Below are positions 54,045-63,090 of a DNA stretch of 64,000 nt, one piece after another. A program made the translations under genes and the position numbers. How positions within the stretch are numbered: the first letter of the stretch is position 1; every line of letters begins with the position of its first letter. The notes under the pieces are model-generated. The model made no database searches, was not told where the DNA came from, and was given only the letters and a program-made list of their open reading frames with translations. This DNA is from an uncultured Shewanella sp. (lineage in GTDB: Bacteria > Pseudomonadota > Gammaproteobacteria > Enterobacterales > Shewanellaceae): positions 124,001 through 188,000 of the forward strand of contig NZ_CANMIO010000003.1 in assembly GCF_947497935.1 (NCBI RefSeq), written 5' to 3'.

Positions 54045-54239
54045 GAACCGATTCTCGTTAAGTGAATATTCAAGCCTGTAGGCGTCGATGTTGGCTTAAC
54101 CTTAGTTTCATTGTTCATCATCATTCCCTTGGCACTCCGACTAGGTTTGCCCTTAGAGATAACTGTTAGCTAGCGCAAAAACAGCTTATTTTCTACTTAG
54201 CTATTGTTATGGCAACCTGTTTAGGTTGCCATTTTTTTT
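54045..54239 (+). ncRNA. putative sigma-E-dependent sRNA, unit 5
   Basis: Promoter GGAACTA-N16-TCTGA at 54011-54038. 5' part identical in type to unit 2. The stem arm reads ATAACT instead of ATAAGCC (deletion), with a possible shifted pairing CTGTT / AACAG. Terminator 54211-54230 plus eight Ts; it can also serve the convergent peptidase gene, which ends at 54244. Confidence 0.65.
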
Positions 54240-54243
54240 ACTT

Positions 54244-56037
54244 TTATTCCCTGACTTTAATTAGCTGCTGATCCAGCATCACTGCAATGGAAGGATGATA
54301 CCCTTCACGTGCAACCGCGTATATTTGCTGTACTTGAGTCTCGAATCCTGCTTTCATCAGTTCGCCATAGAGTGGCTTAACAAACTTTCCACGACCAATT
54401 TTCACCAGATAAGCACTCAATGCATCGAGTACCGCCTCATAGCGGTTACGAATAGCGACTCTAAACCAGTCACAAGCAATCTCAGCATTGTTAGTCTGAG
54501 TAAAGCCAAAAGTATTATCCAAATCTGCCAAGGCTTCATGTGACAGTTGCTCAGGCAAGTTTGTTAAAAAATACTGCCAATGGTGTACACGCCAGCCCGT
54601 TGTCATCAAACTCGAGGCTGAAGCGCCATCATCGAAAGCACGGAGTGCCATAATCACCTTATCTAAACTGCTGGATTTCGGTTCCACAAACCAGCTAGGC
54701 ATGCCTTCCCCATAAATCCACTCCAGCAATTCAGCCTCGGTGATCTTGTCTGAGTGCTGTTTAAGTAATGTTTGTTTAGCGTAATCGACAAAGGTTTCAG
54801 TCGTGATCGCTTCAAACGCAAATGCTTTTACGTATTCATATAAAAACGCGTCAAAGGCTGTTCGACCGAGTCGTTTTTCCAAATCATGGACAAACATAGA
54901 TGCTTTGTCGTAGGTAAAACGATTAAAAGCTTCGTTCGGATCTTGGTCTTGCATGTTTGCAGGCAGAGTTTGCGCCTCTATTTGGGTGGCCGAAATAGCC
55001 TCCTGCAAGCGGCCATTTTCAAGAACTACCTCAAGTTCAGCCAGTTCTTTACCATAAACCTCTTCAACAATACGATTAGTAAAGTAAGTGGTAAAACCTT
55101 CATTTAACCAGAGATCACGCCATGTCGCATTGCTCACCAAGTTACCAGTCCAGGAATGTGCTAGCTCATGAGCAACCGTTGACACTAAGCTTTTATCACC
55201 CGCAATAAGAGTCGGTGTCATAAAAGCTAAGCGCGGGTTTTCCATGCCACCAAATGGAAAGCTGGGCGGCAAGACTATCATGTCATAGCGCCCCCAAGGA
55301 TATGGCCCCAATAACGACTCCGCGACCTCAACCATGCTTTCTGTATCTTCAAACTCTGCCACAGCGGCAGCGACGACTTCTGGTTCTGCATAAACCCCTG
55401 TTCTAGCACCAAGTTCACCAAAGGCTAAATCACCTACCGCAATGGCTAATAGGTGAGTCGGCATTGGCTTTTCCATGGTAAAGCTAAACTCACCTGTTAA
55501 CGGGGCGTTGGCATCATTCATTGCACTCATTACCGCTCGCATGCCTTTAGGCGCCGTGATCACTGCATCGAACGTAATTCTCGCATTTGGGGTATCTTGT
55601 ACCGGGATCCAGCTACGAGCATTAATCGGTTGAGATTGACTAAATAAAAATGGCAGTGTCTTACCACTAGTTTGTTGTGGAGTTAGCCATTGTAGTCCTT
55701 GCGCCTGTGGCGATGTGCGGTAATGAATAATCACACTGACGACATCTGCTGTTAGCTCAATATTAAGTCGCTGGCCTAATGTGTCATCTTGCTTATCTAA
55801 GGTGAATACCAGTGCTTGCTGAGAGTTAGAGTAGACCTGTTCAATGGTTAAATCGCGAGTATCTAACCATAGCTCTTTAGTCTGCTTATCAATGTAATCT
55901 AGCTGTAACTCGACCTGCCCTGCTAATTGCTTAGTATCAAAATCCACATCGAGTGATAGCGACAAGTGCTTAACTCTGACCTGTTCGGTATTGGCAAACG
56001 AGTGGTAATCATGATTATTATCCCATTGCTTTAACAC
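54244..56037 (-). CDS. M1 family zinc aminopeptidase (leukotriene A4 hydrolase-like)
   Basis: Zinc exopeptidase releasing N-terminal amino acids. Substrate-anchoring motif GGMENPRLAF, zinc site HELAHSWTGNLV (His290, His294) and third ligand Glu313 in LWLNEGFTTYF are present. At 597 residues it is the shorter three-domain type similar to leukotriene A4 hydrolase and the cold-active Colwellia enzyme, with the C-terminal helical domain from about 460. No signal peptide, so cytosolic. First ATG used. The gene ends four bases from the sRNA array terminator. Confidence 0.92.
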   Translation of the reverse strand: MLKQWDNNHDYHSFANTEQVRVKHLSLSLDVDFDTKQLAGQVELQLDYIDKQTKELWLDTRDLTIEQVYSNSQQALVFTLDKQDDTLGQRLNIELTADVVSVIIHYRTSPQAQGLQWLTPQQTSGKTLPFLFSQSQPINARSWIPVQDTPNARITFDAVITAPKGMRAVMSAMNDANAPLTGEFSFTMEKPMPTHLLAIAVGDLAFGELGARTGVYAEPEVVAAAVAEFEDTESMVEVAESLLGPYPWGRYDMIVLPPSFPFGGMENPRLAFMTPTLIAGDKSLVSTVAHELAHSWTGNLVSNATWRDLWLNEGFTTYFTNRIVEEVYGKELAELEVVLENGRLQEAISATQIEAQTLPANMQDQDPNEAFNRFTYDKASMFVHDLEKRLGRTAFDAFLYEYVKAFAFEAITTETFVDYAKQTLLKQHSDKITEAELLEWIYGEGMPSWFVEPKSSSLDKVIMALRAFDDGASASSLMTTGWRVHHWQYFLTNLPEQLSHEALADLDNTFGFTQTNNAEIACDWFRVAIRNRYEAVLDALSAYLVKIGRGKFVKPLYGELMKAGFETQVQQIYAVAREGYHPSIAVMLDQQLIKVRE

Positions 56038-56149
56038 GGCATATCCTTTTTGAGTAACTGGTTAATTGATTACATTTTAACGCTATTTTATGTGATGAAA
56101 AGCCTAGTTTGACTTCAATAGAGCTAAATGAAACACTTGAGGATATTGT

Positions 56150-57064
56150 ATGCAAAACTATAAATCAGAGAAAGCCTCAATGAAAAATAAACATATCTTG
56201 CCCACATTAGCCGTACTATCAATGTTTCCAGCGAGCTCCTATGCTGAAGAAGTGATGAGCCTCGAAAGCGTTTTAAGCCAAAATCATGCTTGTAGCGACA
56301 CGATTGTTATCCGCTCACAAGCCTTAACAGAAAAGCAGCTCACCTCCGCTTGTGAGTTGTTAATCAGACAAGAAGCTACTTTTCATAACCTATTTGGTAC
56401 CCTCAATAAGCCTGTAGCCGATGACAATAACCACAAAATGCGCGCCAATGTTTATCATTCGAGACAGGATTATGTCGATCATGTCACTAACCATTTCGAT
56501 GTCCCAAGCGATAACGGCGGCATGTATTTAGAAGGTCTACCTTGGAAAAGTGATAACCAAGCCGAGTTTGTTGCCTATGAGAAAAAGGGTCAAGTCTGGA
56601 ACCTAGCGCACGAGTACGTACACTACCTCGATGGCCGCTTTAACCTCTACGGTGACTTCTGTCTCTCGTTACATGACTCGCACAGTGGCCCTGAATATTG
56701 CCCTAAGCCCGCTCCTCTTTACCCGCACACAGTTTGGTGGAGTGAGGGAGTCGCCGAGTATATTTCTCTTGGCGATGATAACCCCAAAGCACTGGCATTA
56801 ATTGGTGGTGAGAAAAGCCATACACTTAGTGAAATTTTCAATACCAGTTACGAGAAAAATGGCGGGACTGACAGAGTTTATCGCTGGGGTTATTTAGCGG
56901 TGCGCTTTATGATTGAGAACCATAAAGATAAAGTTGATACCATGCTTGGCTTTACTCGCAAAGGTGACTACCCACGTTATCAAGCACTGCTAACGGGATG
57001 GGGAACATCGATGGATGCCGAATTTGATACCTGGCTTAAACAGCTTAAATCAGCATCAAAGTAG
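56150..57064 (+). CDS. exported M9-like (collagenase-type) metallopeptidase
   Basis: Zinc metallopeptidase with the catalytic features of microbial collagenases: HEYVHYLDGRFNLYGDF (His154, His158) and WWSEGVAEYISLGDDNPKAL with the third ligand glutamate. A signal peptide is present (cleavage near SSYA). Only the catalytic subdomain is present, ~300 residues, compared with 700-1000 in true collagenases, and the activator domain and collagen-binding repeats are missing, so gelatin or peptide substrates are more likely. GAGGA supports the ATG at 56150; an ATG at 56180 is possible. Confidence 0.8.
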   Translation: MQNYKSEKASMKNKHILPTLAVLSMFPASSYAEEVMSLESVLSQNHACSDTIVIRSQALTEKQLTSACELLIRQEATFHNLFGTLNKPVADDNNHKMRANVYHSRQDYVDHVTNHFDVPSDNGGMYLEGLPWKSDNQAEFVAYEKKGQVWNLAHEYVHYLDGRFNLYGDFCLSLHDSHSGPEYCPKPAPLYPHTVWWSEGVAEYISLGDDNPKALALIGGEKSHTLSEIFNTSYEKNGGTDRVYRWGYLAVRFMIENHKDKVDTMLGFTRKGDYPRYQALLTGWGTSMDAEFDTWLKQLKSASK

Positions 57065-57090
57065 GCTTTCTTAGCTAAAAAACAACATTA

Positions 57091-57117
57091 AAAAAGGCCT
57101 CAATTGAGGCCTTTTAT
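57091..57117. terminator. bidirectional terminator
   Basis: Palindrome AAAAGGCCTCA-ATTGAGGCCTTTT, between the convergent M9-like and pstS genes. Confidence 0.85.
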
Positions 57118-57157
57118 TTGCTTCTTATTCATCAATTAAGATGAATGCGACTCGTCA

Positions 57158-58129
57158 TTAAAGACGAATACCCGCTTTAGCTAAGTCTTTTGCGATAACG
57201 CTGCGAGGTAGTGCAACATAACCGTCTTTTTCAACAATTTGCTGACCTTGCTGTGAAAGCACGTAGCGGATGAATTCACGATCCATTGGCGATAAATCTT
57301 TGTTTGGATGCTTGTTCACGTATACGTATAGGTAACGAGACAGTGGGTATTTACCCGTTGCCGCATTCTCTGCTGTTGCAGCAATGTAGTTAGTGCCTTT
57401 CTTAGAAATCGCAACCGCTTTAACACCGGCAGTCTTATAACCAATTCCTGAGTAACCAATCGCGTTAAGTGATTGCGATACGGACTGAACGACAGAAGCA
57501 GAACCTGGTTGCTCGTTTACGTTCGCTTTGAAATCACCCTTACATAGTGCTTTCTTTTTGAAGTAACCATAAGTACCTGATACTGAGTTGCGACCGTAAA
57601 GCTGGATGTCTCTTGCTGCCCAGCCGCCATCAAGACCAACTTGACCCCAACGTGTCACATCACCACCGCCGCACTTATCTGTAGAAGAGAAGATGCCGTC
57701 GATTTGCTCGATGCTCATACCTTCGATTGGGTTATCTTTGTGTACAAATACCGCTAGGGCATCAATTGCAACACGGATAGCCGTTGGCTGGTAACCATAA
57801 TGTTTTTCAAACGCTTCAACTTCATTTGGCTTCATCTTACGGCTCATAGGGCCAAACTGTGAAGTACCTTCAGTCAATGCTGGTGGCGCAGTAGAAGAAC
57901 CTGCCGCTTGGATCTGGATGTTTACGTTTGGATAAAGCTGTTTAAAGTCTTCAGCCCATAGCGTCATCATGTTAGCCAGAGTATCAGAGCCAACAGATGA
58001 TAAGTTACCAGACACGCCGCTTGTCTTTTCATACGTTGGTAAAGACTGGTCGATTGCAGCCATTGATGCTGCAGAAAATACAGTCGCTGCAGTAAAGCTT
58101 ACCGCGCCAACAAGTTGTTTCAGTTTCAT
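57158..58129 (-). CDS. pstS: phosphate ABC transporter substrate-binding protein
   Basis: Periplasmic phosphate-binding protein. Signal peptide residues 1-24 (ending SMA). Phosphate-contacting loops are visible as [23 protein letters not shown], and [17 protein letters not shown]. 323 residues, in the PstS-like group of Shewanella/Vibrio. The permease and ATPase genes do not follow, so the transporter core is encoded elsewhere. Located downstream of phoB-phoR on the same strand with a separate promoter carrying a good Pho box. Confidence 0.92.
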   Translation of the reverse strand: MKLKQLVGAVSFTAATVFSAASMAAIDQSLPTYEKTSGVSGNLSSVGSDTLANMMTLWAEDFKQLYPNVNIQIQAAGSSTAPPALTEGTSQFGPMSRKMKPNEVEAFEKHYGYQPTAIRVAIDALAVFVHKDNPIEGMSIEQIDGIFSSTDKCGGGDVTRWGQVGLDGGWAARDIQLYGRNSVSGTYGYFKKKALCKGDFKANVNEQPGSASVVQSVSQSLNAIGYSGIGYKTAGVKAVAISKKGTNYIAATAENAATGKYPLSRYLYVYVNKHPNKDLSPMDREFIRYVLSQQGQQIVEKDGYVALPRSVIAKDLAKAGIRL

Positions 58130-58179
58130 TCTTTGCTCCAGTGTTTAACTATCTTGGTTTCTTAAAACGCTGTCAGTAT

Positions 58180-58230
58180 TGACTCCATTGATGACAAGTC
58201 TATTACTACTAAGTGACACTTCGATGACAA
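58180..58230 (-). promoter_or_regulatory. Pho boxes of pstS
   Basis: TTGTCATCGAAGTGTCAC (minus strand, 58230-58213) closely fits the PhoB box (C/T)TGTCAT-N4-(C)TGTCAY. A weaker box TTGTCATCAATGGAGTCA lies at 58197-58180, exactly 33 bp away (three helical turns). Confidence 0.75.
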
Positions 58231-58244
58231 ACTAATCTAATTAT

Positions 58245-58272
58245 AAAAAAACAGGCAAAAGCCTGTTTTTTT
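58245..58272 (-). terminator. terminator of phoBR
   Basis: Stem AAAAAAACAGGC / GCCTGTTTTTTT with AAAA loop, between phoR and the pstS promoter. Confidence 0.85.
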
Positions 58273-58305
58273 TATGACATTTATTTTAAAGCTAATCTAA
58301 ATCAA

Positions 58306-59646
58306 TTAACCCAGCGTCTCATTGGCATCGCTCGATTGTTCGTTAACATGCGCGGTAAACTCGATTAGATTGGCTGGAATAACGAAGCTAAAGGTACTGC
58401 CCTTCCCCAACTGGCTAGCAATATTGAGCTCGCTTTGATGGTTATGCAAAGCATGCTTGGTTATCGCAAGACCAAGGCCTGTGCCGCCGCTTTGACGTGA
58501 ACGGGCGCTATCGACACGATAGAAACGTTCGGTTAAACGGCCGATATGTTGAGGCGCAATTCCCTCACCATTATCTTTAACGCTAAATAGACCGCCAATG
58601 GCAATCTTGCGCCAGCTTATTTCAACCTTGCCACCGGGCTCGGTATAACGGATAGCATTAGAAATTAGGTTAGAACACACGCTTCTTAGTTGTAACTCAT
58701 TGCCATATATATTCAGGCCAGGCTCACAGTAAAAACTGATCTCATACTGCTCTTGCGCTAAGGCTAAGGCTTCATCACGCAAAATATCCATCATCTGCTT
58801 CATATTCACCTTAACCTCTAAGCTCACATCACTCGCATCCTCGATCCTCGATAAGGCAAGTAACTGCTCAACCATAGAGCGCATTCGCGTAGTTTGCTGC
58901 TGCATCTGCTCCATGGCGCGAATATTTGGCGAATCAGGCTCAGCCATTGACTGCATCATCTCTAAATAGCCTTGCAATACAGTTAGCGGTGTTTTTAGCT
59001 CATGGGATACATTAGCGACGAACTCTTTACGCATCCCCTCTAGCTGGCGAACTCGAGTAATATCTCTGGCAATCAATAACAACTGCCCCGCCCCGTAACC
59101 CATAATGCGGATCTCAAGGATATGGCCTTCAGACTGCGGAGACGCTAACTCTAAGGGCTCTTGGTACTCTTTCTTTTTAAGATAAGCGGAAAAGTCGGGG
59201 TGACGAATGAGGTTATCTATACGCTGACCGTTATCTTGCGGCCAAACAAAACCTAACAGCAACTGCGCCAGTTTGTTGCACCATAAAATATTATGCTCTG
59301 AGTCTAAAACAACTGCGGCATCGGGTAGTGCTTCGGCGCCTTGCCTGAAACGTCCGAGCAAAAAAGCCAGCTGTGACACTCGTTTACGGTTCTTACCTTG
59401 TAAACGATAAATACCATTAAACACCCCTTCCCAGCTACCACTACCATTTGGGGGAGTTAAACGGCGATCATGCCATAGCCAAAAATTTAAACGCGAAAGC
59501 TGGCGGTAATGCCAGATGAGTAGGAAAATCGATCCGAGTAATAAGATCCAAAGGACTTCACCGAATATTAATCCAATCAATAAACACGAAGCCAGATAAA
59601 TTGCTAAGCGTGAAATTAACCGGTATCCAGAATAGGAATCAAACAT
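58306..59646 (-). CDS. phoR: phosphate regulon sensor histidine kinase
   Basis: Membrane-anchored kinase of PhoB. Two N-terminal helices (about 10-48), a PAS domain (about 100-195, ALPDAAVVLDSEHNILWCN), then the H-box EFVANVSHELKTPL with His215 and ATPase boxes NLISNAIRY, DNGEGI and GGTGLGLAI. Lacks a large periplasmic domain, as in E. coli PhoR, consistent with sensing through the Pst/PhoU complex. It starts 80 bases after phoB. Confidence 0.94.
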   Translation of the reverse strand: MFDSYSGYRLISRLAIYLASCLLIGLIFGEVLWILLLGSIFLLIWHYRQLSRLNFWLWHDRRLTPPNGSGSWEGVFNGIYRLQGKNRKRVSQLAFLLGRFRQGAEALPDAAVVLDSEHNILWCNKLAQLLLGFVWPQDNGQRIDNLIRHPDFSAYLKKKEYQEPLELASPQSEGHILEIRIMGYGAGQLLLIARDITRVRQLEGMRKEFVANVSHELKTPLTVLQGYLEMMQSMAEPDSPNIRAMEQMQQQTTRMRSMVEQLLALSRIEDASDVSLEVKVNMKQMMDILRDEALALAQEQYEISFYCEPGLNIYGNELQLRSVCSNLISNAIRYTEPGGKVEISWRKIAIGGLFSVKDNGEGIAPQHIGRLTERFYRVDSARSRQSGGTGLGLAITKHALHNHQSELNIASQLGKGSTFSFVIPANLIEFTAHVNEQSSDANETLG

Positions 59647-59726
59647 ATTTTACCAATATATCGGCCATATGGGAGAACTCGGCACAAGATAACTCAAAAG
59701 TCACCTTGCACCTATAAAAGTCTAAA

Positions 59727-60416
59727 CTAGAGGCGGGTTGAGAAACGATAACCCGCGCCGCGAACTGTTTGGATCAGGCGATCATGCCCAGATTGAGTCA
59801 CCGCCTTTCTTAAGCGTCGAATATGCACGTCCACGGTTCGATCTTCAACATACACATTGGTTCCCCAGACATTATCGAGTAGCTGCTCACGACTATAAAC
59901 ACGTTCTTGATGAGTCATAAAGAAATGCAACAGTCGAAACTCAGTCGGCCCCATATCAAGCACTTCTTCACCCACTGTGACTCGGTGACTAACAGGATCT
60001 AATTGCAGGCCTTGAACATCGATAGGATCTTCTAGGCAAGTCGGTGCACTACGGCGCATAACAGCTTTAATCCGCGCCACCAACTCTTTCGGAGAGAAAG
60101 GCTTAGTGATAAAGTCATCGGCCCCCACTTCTAGTCCGCGAACCTTATCTTCCTCTTCGCCACGCGCAGTCAACATGATAATTGGAATATGACGAGTGAA
60201 TTCGTCTTGGCGTAAGCGCTTAGCTAACTGAATACCGCTACCACCAGGGAACATCCAATCTAATAACACAAGATCAGGGTATGGCTCGGTTAACATATCC
60301 AGTGCTGAGTCGTAATCCTCGGCAGCGACAGTGGTATAACCATGCTGTTCCAAAACAAAAGTTAACATCTCACGGATGGCTAACTCATCTTCAACTATCA
60401 AAATCCTTGCAGTCAT
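59727..60416 (-). CDS. phoB: phosphate regulon response regulator
   Basis: OmpR-family activator of phosphate-starvation genes. Receiver with Asp53 in [14 protein letters not shown], Lys in [23 protein letters not shown], winged-helix domain ending [13 protein letters not shown] and VRGAGYRF. These features (DWMLPG-type and RGAGYRFS) are typical of PhoB itself. A possible Pho box (ATGTCAT-AAAA-GTGACCA) at 60473-60456 suggests autoregulation. Confidence 0.95.
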   Translation of the reverse strand: MTARILIVEDELAIREMLTFVLEQHGYTTVAAEDYDSALDMLTEPYPDLVLLDWMFPGGSGIQLAKRLRQDEFTRHIPIIMLTARGEEEDKVRGLEVGADDFITKPFSPKELVARIKAVMRRSAPTCLEDPIDVQGLQLDPVSHRVTVGEEVLDMGPTEFRLLHFFMTHQERVYSREQLLDNVWGTNVYVEDRTVDVHIRRLRKAVTQSGHDRLIQTVRGAGYRFSTRL

Positions 60417-60455
60417 AATCGATCTTCTATCAGTGAATTTCTACGATGGTATTAT

Positions 60456-60473
60456 TGGTCACTTTTATGACAT
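60456..60473 (-). promoter_or_regulatory. possible Pho box of phoB
   Basis: ATGTCATAAAAGTGACCA on the minus strand: a good first half-site and a weaker second. About 40 bases before the phoB start. The remaining gap 60474-60828 contains no visible gene. Confidence 0.5.
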
Positions 60474-60828
60474 TAATATTAAACACCGATATATTTTGCC
60501 ATATTAAGCGATATTTTTGTCATAAATATTATTTTTAGCTTATCTCAACTAGCTTAACTAGCTGACTGCTATCTTGTGTTGGCGAGTCACTTCTTCCGAT
60601 GCAAATAACACGATATAACGGTTAACAAAAATATGAGACCAAAGTGCAGGGGAAAAAGAGTCGCCCCTTCAGCTCACCTATAGAGAGCTCATATGGTAGC
60701 AAAGGACATCGCTTAGCCAGTTCCAGTAAAACTTACAATTACCGTTACAGACATATAACTGAGTGATTATAAAGACTCTTAAGACATACTCACGGCCAAC
60801 TTACAAACGCCTCTCTTGATTCAAAATC

Positions 60829-60854
60829 AAAAAAGGAGCATAAGCTCCTTTTTA
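60829..60854 (-). terminator. porin terminator
   Basis: Stem AAAAAGGAGC / GCTCCTTTTT with an ATAA loop 25 bases after the porin stop, T-run on the minus strand. Confidence 0.85.
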
Positions 60855-60873
60855 TCAATATGGCAAAGCCAGT

Positions 60874-61824
60874 TTAGAACTTATGTTCTAGACCGATACC
60901 GAAGTAGCTGTCGTCATTTTCAACTTTCTCGTATGAGCGGTTTGTATAGAAAGCAAACAATTTAGTTGGCTTACCTAGCTTATAGTCACCACCCAAAGAC
61001 CAAGAATCGCCTTTATCTTCCATATCTTGATATTGAGCTTTAAGTACAATAGCTTCAATTTGATAAGCAGCACTTAATAGGTAGCCCGTCTTGCTTTCGC
61101 CGCCAACGGTTGGTGTACCATCTTTCTCATAAGTCTCTTCTTGCTGCTGGTACATCGCACCTAACTTAAGACCAGCGATTTTACCCTGTACCGTTGCACG
61201 AGCAACTTCATAACCTTTTACGTCTGAATCATAAGCAACAGATGCAAAGATTGGAGACTTTTTAAGTTTTGCATCACCATACATGGCCGCAACACTGAAA
61301 CCGTCTTGTGCATATTGTGAGCTAGCGCCTTCAGCGGCATATGTCACACCCACTTTGAAACCACTAAAAGATGGAGTGATATAAGTTGCAGTTTGTTCAA
61401 TACGGTTTTCACCCTTGAACAAGTTCTTCAAATCACCAGACAGGTCGTTGAACTGGTCAACTTTACCTTGTGAAACTTTCAGCATAGTGTCGTTACGACC
61501 GACAGAGAACGCACCAAAGTTACCTTTAAGGCCTACAAACTGGTTACGCGCCTTAAAATTTTCCTTGTCGCTATCACCTGTATCCACTTCATATTCAACT
61601 GTGTAAAACGCTTCTAGAGAGTTACTCAACTCGAAAGCACCTTTAACACCAAAACGAGAAGCATTTGATTGAATCGTTGTTGTAGATTCATCGTTCACGT
61701 CATTTGACTGAGCAGTCACATTAAGCTTGCCGTAAACTGTTAGTGGGTCAGCCGCGTAAGCAGAAGACATAGTTGCAGTCGCAACAGCAGAAGCCAGTAG
61801 AGTTTTACAGAAAACGTTCATCAT
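60874..61824 (-). CDS. general porin (Gram-negative porin family)
   Basis: Outer membrane channel. Signal peptide residues 1-24 (ending AYA), DPLTVYGKLNVTAQS first strand, FVGLKGNFGAFSVGRNDT (the usual GL-G-FG-GRN porin block and constriction loop region), and the closing FGIGLEHKF with terminal Phe. 316 residues is in the normal range for Shewanella porins. It lies immediately upstream of phoB and could be phosphate-linked, though no Pho box is evident directly before it. Its start region, ATGATGAAC after AAGGATTAA, is complementary to the unpaired element of the sRNA family at 52-54 kb. Confidence 0.9.
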   Translation of the reverse strand: MMNVFCKTLLASAVATATMSSAYAADPLTVYGKLNVTAQSNDVNDESTTTIQSNASRFGVKGAFELSNSLEAFYTVEYEVDTGDSDKENFKARNQFVGLKGNFGAFSVGRNDTMLKVSQGKVDQFNDLSGDLKNLFKGENRIEQTATYITPSFSGFKVGVTYAAEGASSQYAQDGFSVAAMYGDAKLKKSPIFASVAYDSDVKGYEVARATVQGKIAGLKLGAMYQQQEETYEKDGTPTVGGESKTGYLLSAAYQIEAIVLKAQYQDMEDKGDSWSLGGDYKLGKPTKLFAFYTNRSYEKVENDDSYFGIGLEHKF

Positions 61825-62113
61825 TTAATCCTTTTGACGTTATTCGTCTTGGTTATTGGTTTGGACGAGCGTCATAATGAAGATGATTTGTTGCACTTTT
61901 ATTTCAGTAAAAGGTAAACAACCGCAGTTCTATTAAATATTCGGCAACAGGTTTTCGCTAACCCAGAGCTAGCAAGGCTTTTAGAGAAAGCGTAAGAAAT
62001 GTGACACTTTAATGAAATGTCACATAGCGAAGATCCAAGATGTCAATGAGGCGGTTTACCCGAACCGGACAATGGCTTACACTGCGGCTTTAATTTTGAT
62101 TGAGCACTTATCT

Positions 62114-63025
62114 ATGTGGTTTAAAAATCTAACTGTATACCGCTTTAACAAGCCTTTCTCTGTTGACCCTGATTCACTAGAAAAATCACTGGAAGACTTC
62201 ACCTTCTCTCCTTGCTCAAGCCAAGACATCAGCAAATTTGGATTCTCCAAGGCAATGGGCAAGCATGGCGAAACCTTGATCCACACTGCTGGTGACAGAC
62301 ACCTTATCTGCGCCACTAAAGAAGAAAAGATTTTACCGTCTCAAGTGATCAAAGAAGCACTTGAAGAAAAAGTCAGCCAAATTGAAGCTGAAGAAAATCG
62401 CAAGCTTGCTAAGAAAGAAAAAGATGCGATGAAAGATGAGATCACAACGACCTTATTACCGCGTGCTTTCTCTCGTCGTAGCCAAATTCGTGCACTGATT
62501 TTACCTGAAATCCAGATGGTGCTAGTTGACAGCTCTAGCGCGGCTAAATCTGAAGAGCTAATGGCATTATTGCGTAAAGCAATTGGCACCTTGCCAATCA
62601 TTCCGATGAGCTTTAAAACGCCAATTGAAACTCAGTTAACTGAGTGGCTAAAAGAAGGTAAAACCCCTGCTGCGTTTGAAATGCAAGATGAAGCCGAGCT
62701 AAAGAGTGACTCAGATGAAGGCGGTATTGTTCGCTTCAAACAGCAAGACTTGAGCGAAGATGAAGTTCTCGCGCATATCGAAGTGGGTAAACAAGTTCAT
62801 AAGCTTGCACTTCACTTCGGTCAGTCAATTGCATTCTTACTGCAATCAGATGCCGCGATTAAGCGCCTAAAGTTCTCTGAAGAATTTAGAGCGGGTAATG
62901 ACGATTTAGGTAATGATGACCCAATGGCAAGACTTGATGCAGACTTTGCCTTGATGAGCAGCGAGCTTATCGCACTTATCAATGCAACCGTTGAAGCCCT
63001 TGGCGGCCTAGAAGACAGCATTTAA
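62114..63025 (+). CDS. rdgC: recombination-associated protein RdgC
   Basis: DNA-binding ring protein that modulates RecA action. The ATG at 62114 ([11 protein letters not shown]) matches the universal RdgC start; an in-frame ATG 34 codons earlier adds non-homologous residues. Landmarks: [50 protein letters not shown] and [19 protein letters not shown]. Length 303 equals the E. coli protein. Followed by its own terminator. Confidence 0.95.
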   Translation: MWFKNLTVYRFNKPFSVDPDSLEKSLEDFTFSPCSSQDISKFGFSKAMGKHGETLIHTAGDRHLICATKEEKILPSQVIKEALEEKVSQIEAEENRKLAKKEKDAMKDEITTTLLPRAFSRRSQIRALILPEIQMVLVDSSSAAKSEELMALLRKAIGTLPIIPMSFKTPIETQLTEWLKEGKTPAAFEMQDEAELKSDSDEGGIVRFKQQDLSEDEVLAHIEVGKQVHKLALHFGQSIAFLLQSDAAIKRLKFSEEFRAGNDDLGNDDPMARLDADFALMSSELIALINATVEALGGLEDSI

Positions 63026-63048
63026 TTAGCCGTAGATACGAGTTAATT

Positions 63049-63075
63049 AAAAGGCGCCTAATTGGCGCCTTTTCT
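63049..63075. terminator. bidirectional terminator rdgC / M61 peptidase
   Basis: Stem AAAAGGCGCC / GGCGCCTTTT with a five-base loop and T-runs on both sides. Confidence 0.88.
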
Positions 63076-63090
63076 TTTTATCAGTCCGAT

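Larger units (their letters stand above)
52326..54239 (+). repeat. five tandem ~420-bp repeats (sRNA array)
   Basis: The shared block with CTATATGAACCGATTCTC recurs with spacings of 422, 418, 420 and 425 bp. Each repeat includes promoter, RNA, terminator and a ~195-bp spacer. Open frames overlapping this region (for example 53217-53621) run through repeats and terminators and are not supported as genes. Confidence 0.85.

Noticed and set aside
52126..54239. CRISPR array as explanation of the regular repeats at 52-54 kb
   Set aside because: Repeat period is ~420 bp with conserved promoters and terminators; no 20-50 bp repeats with unique spacers, and no cas gene.
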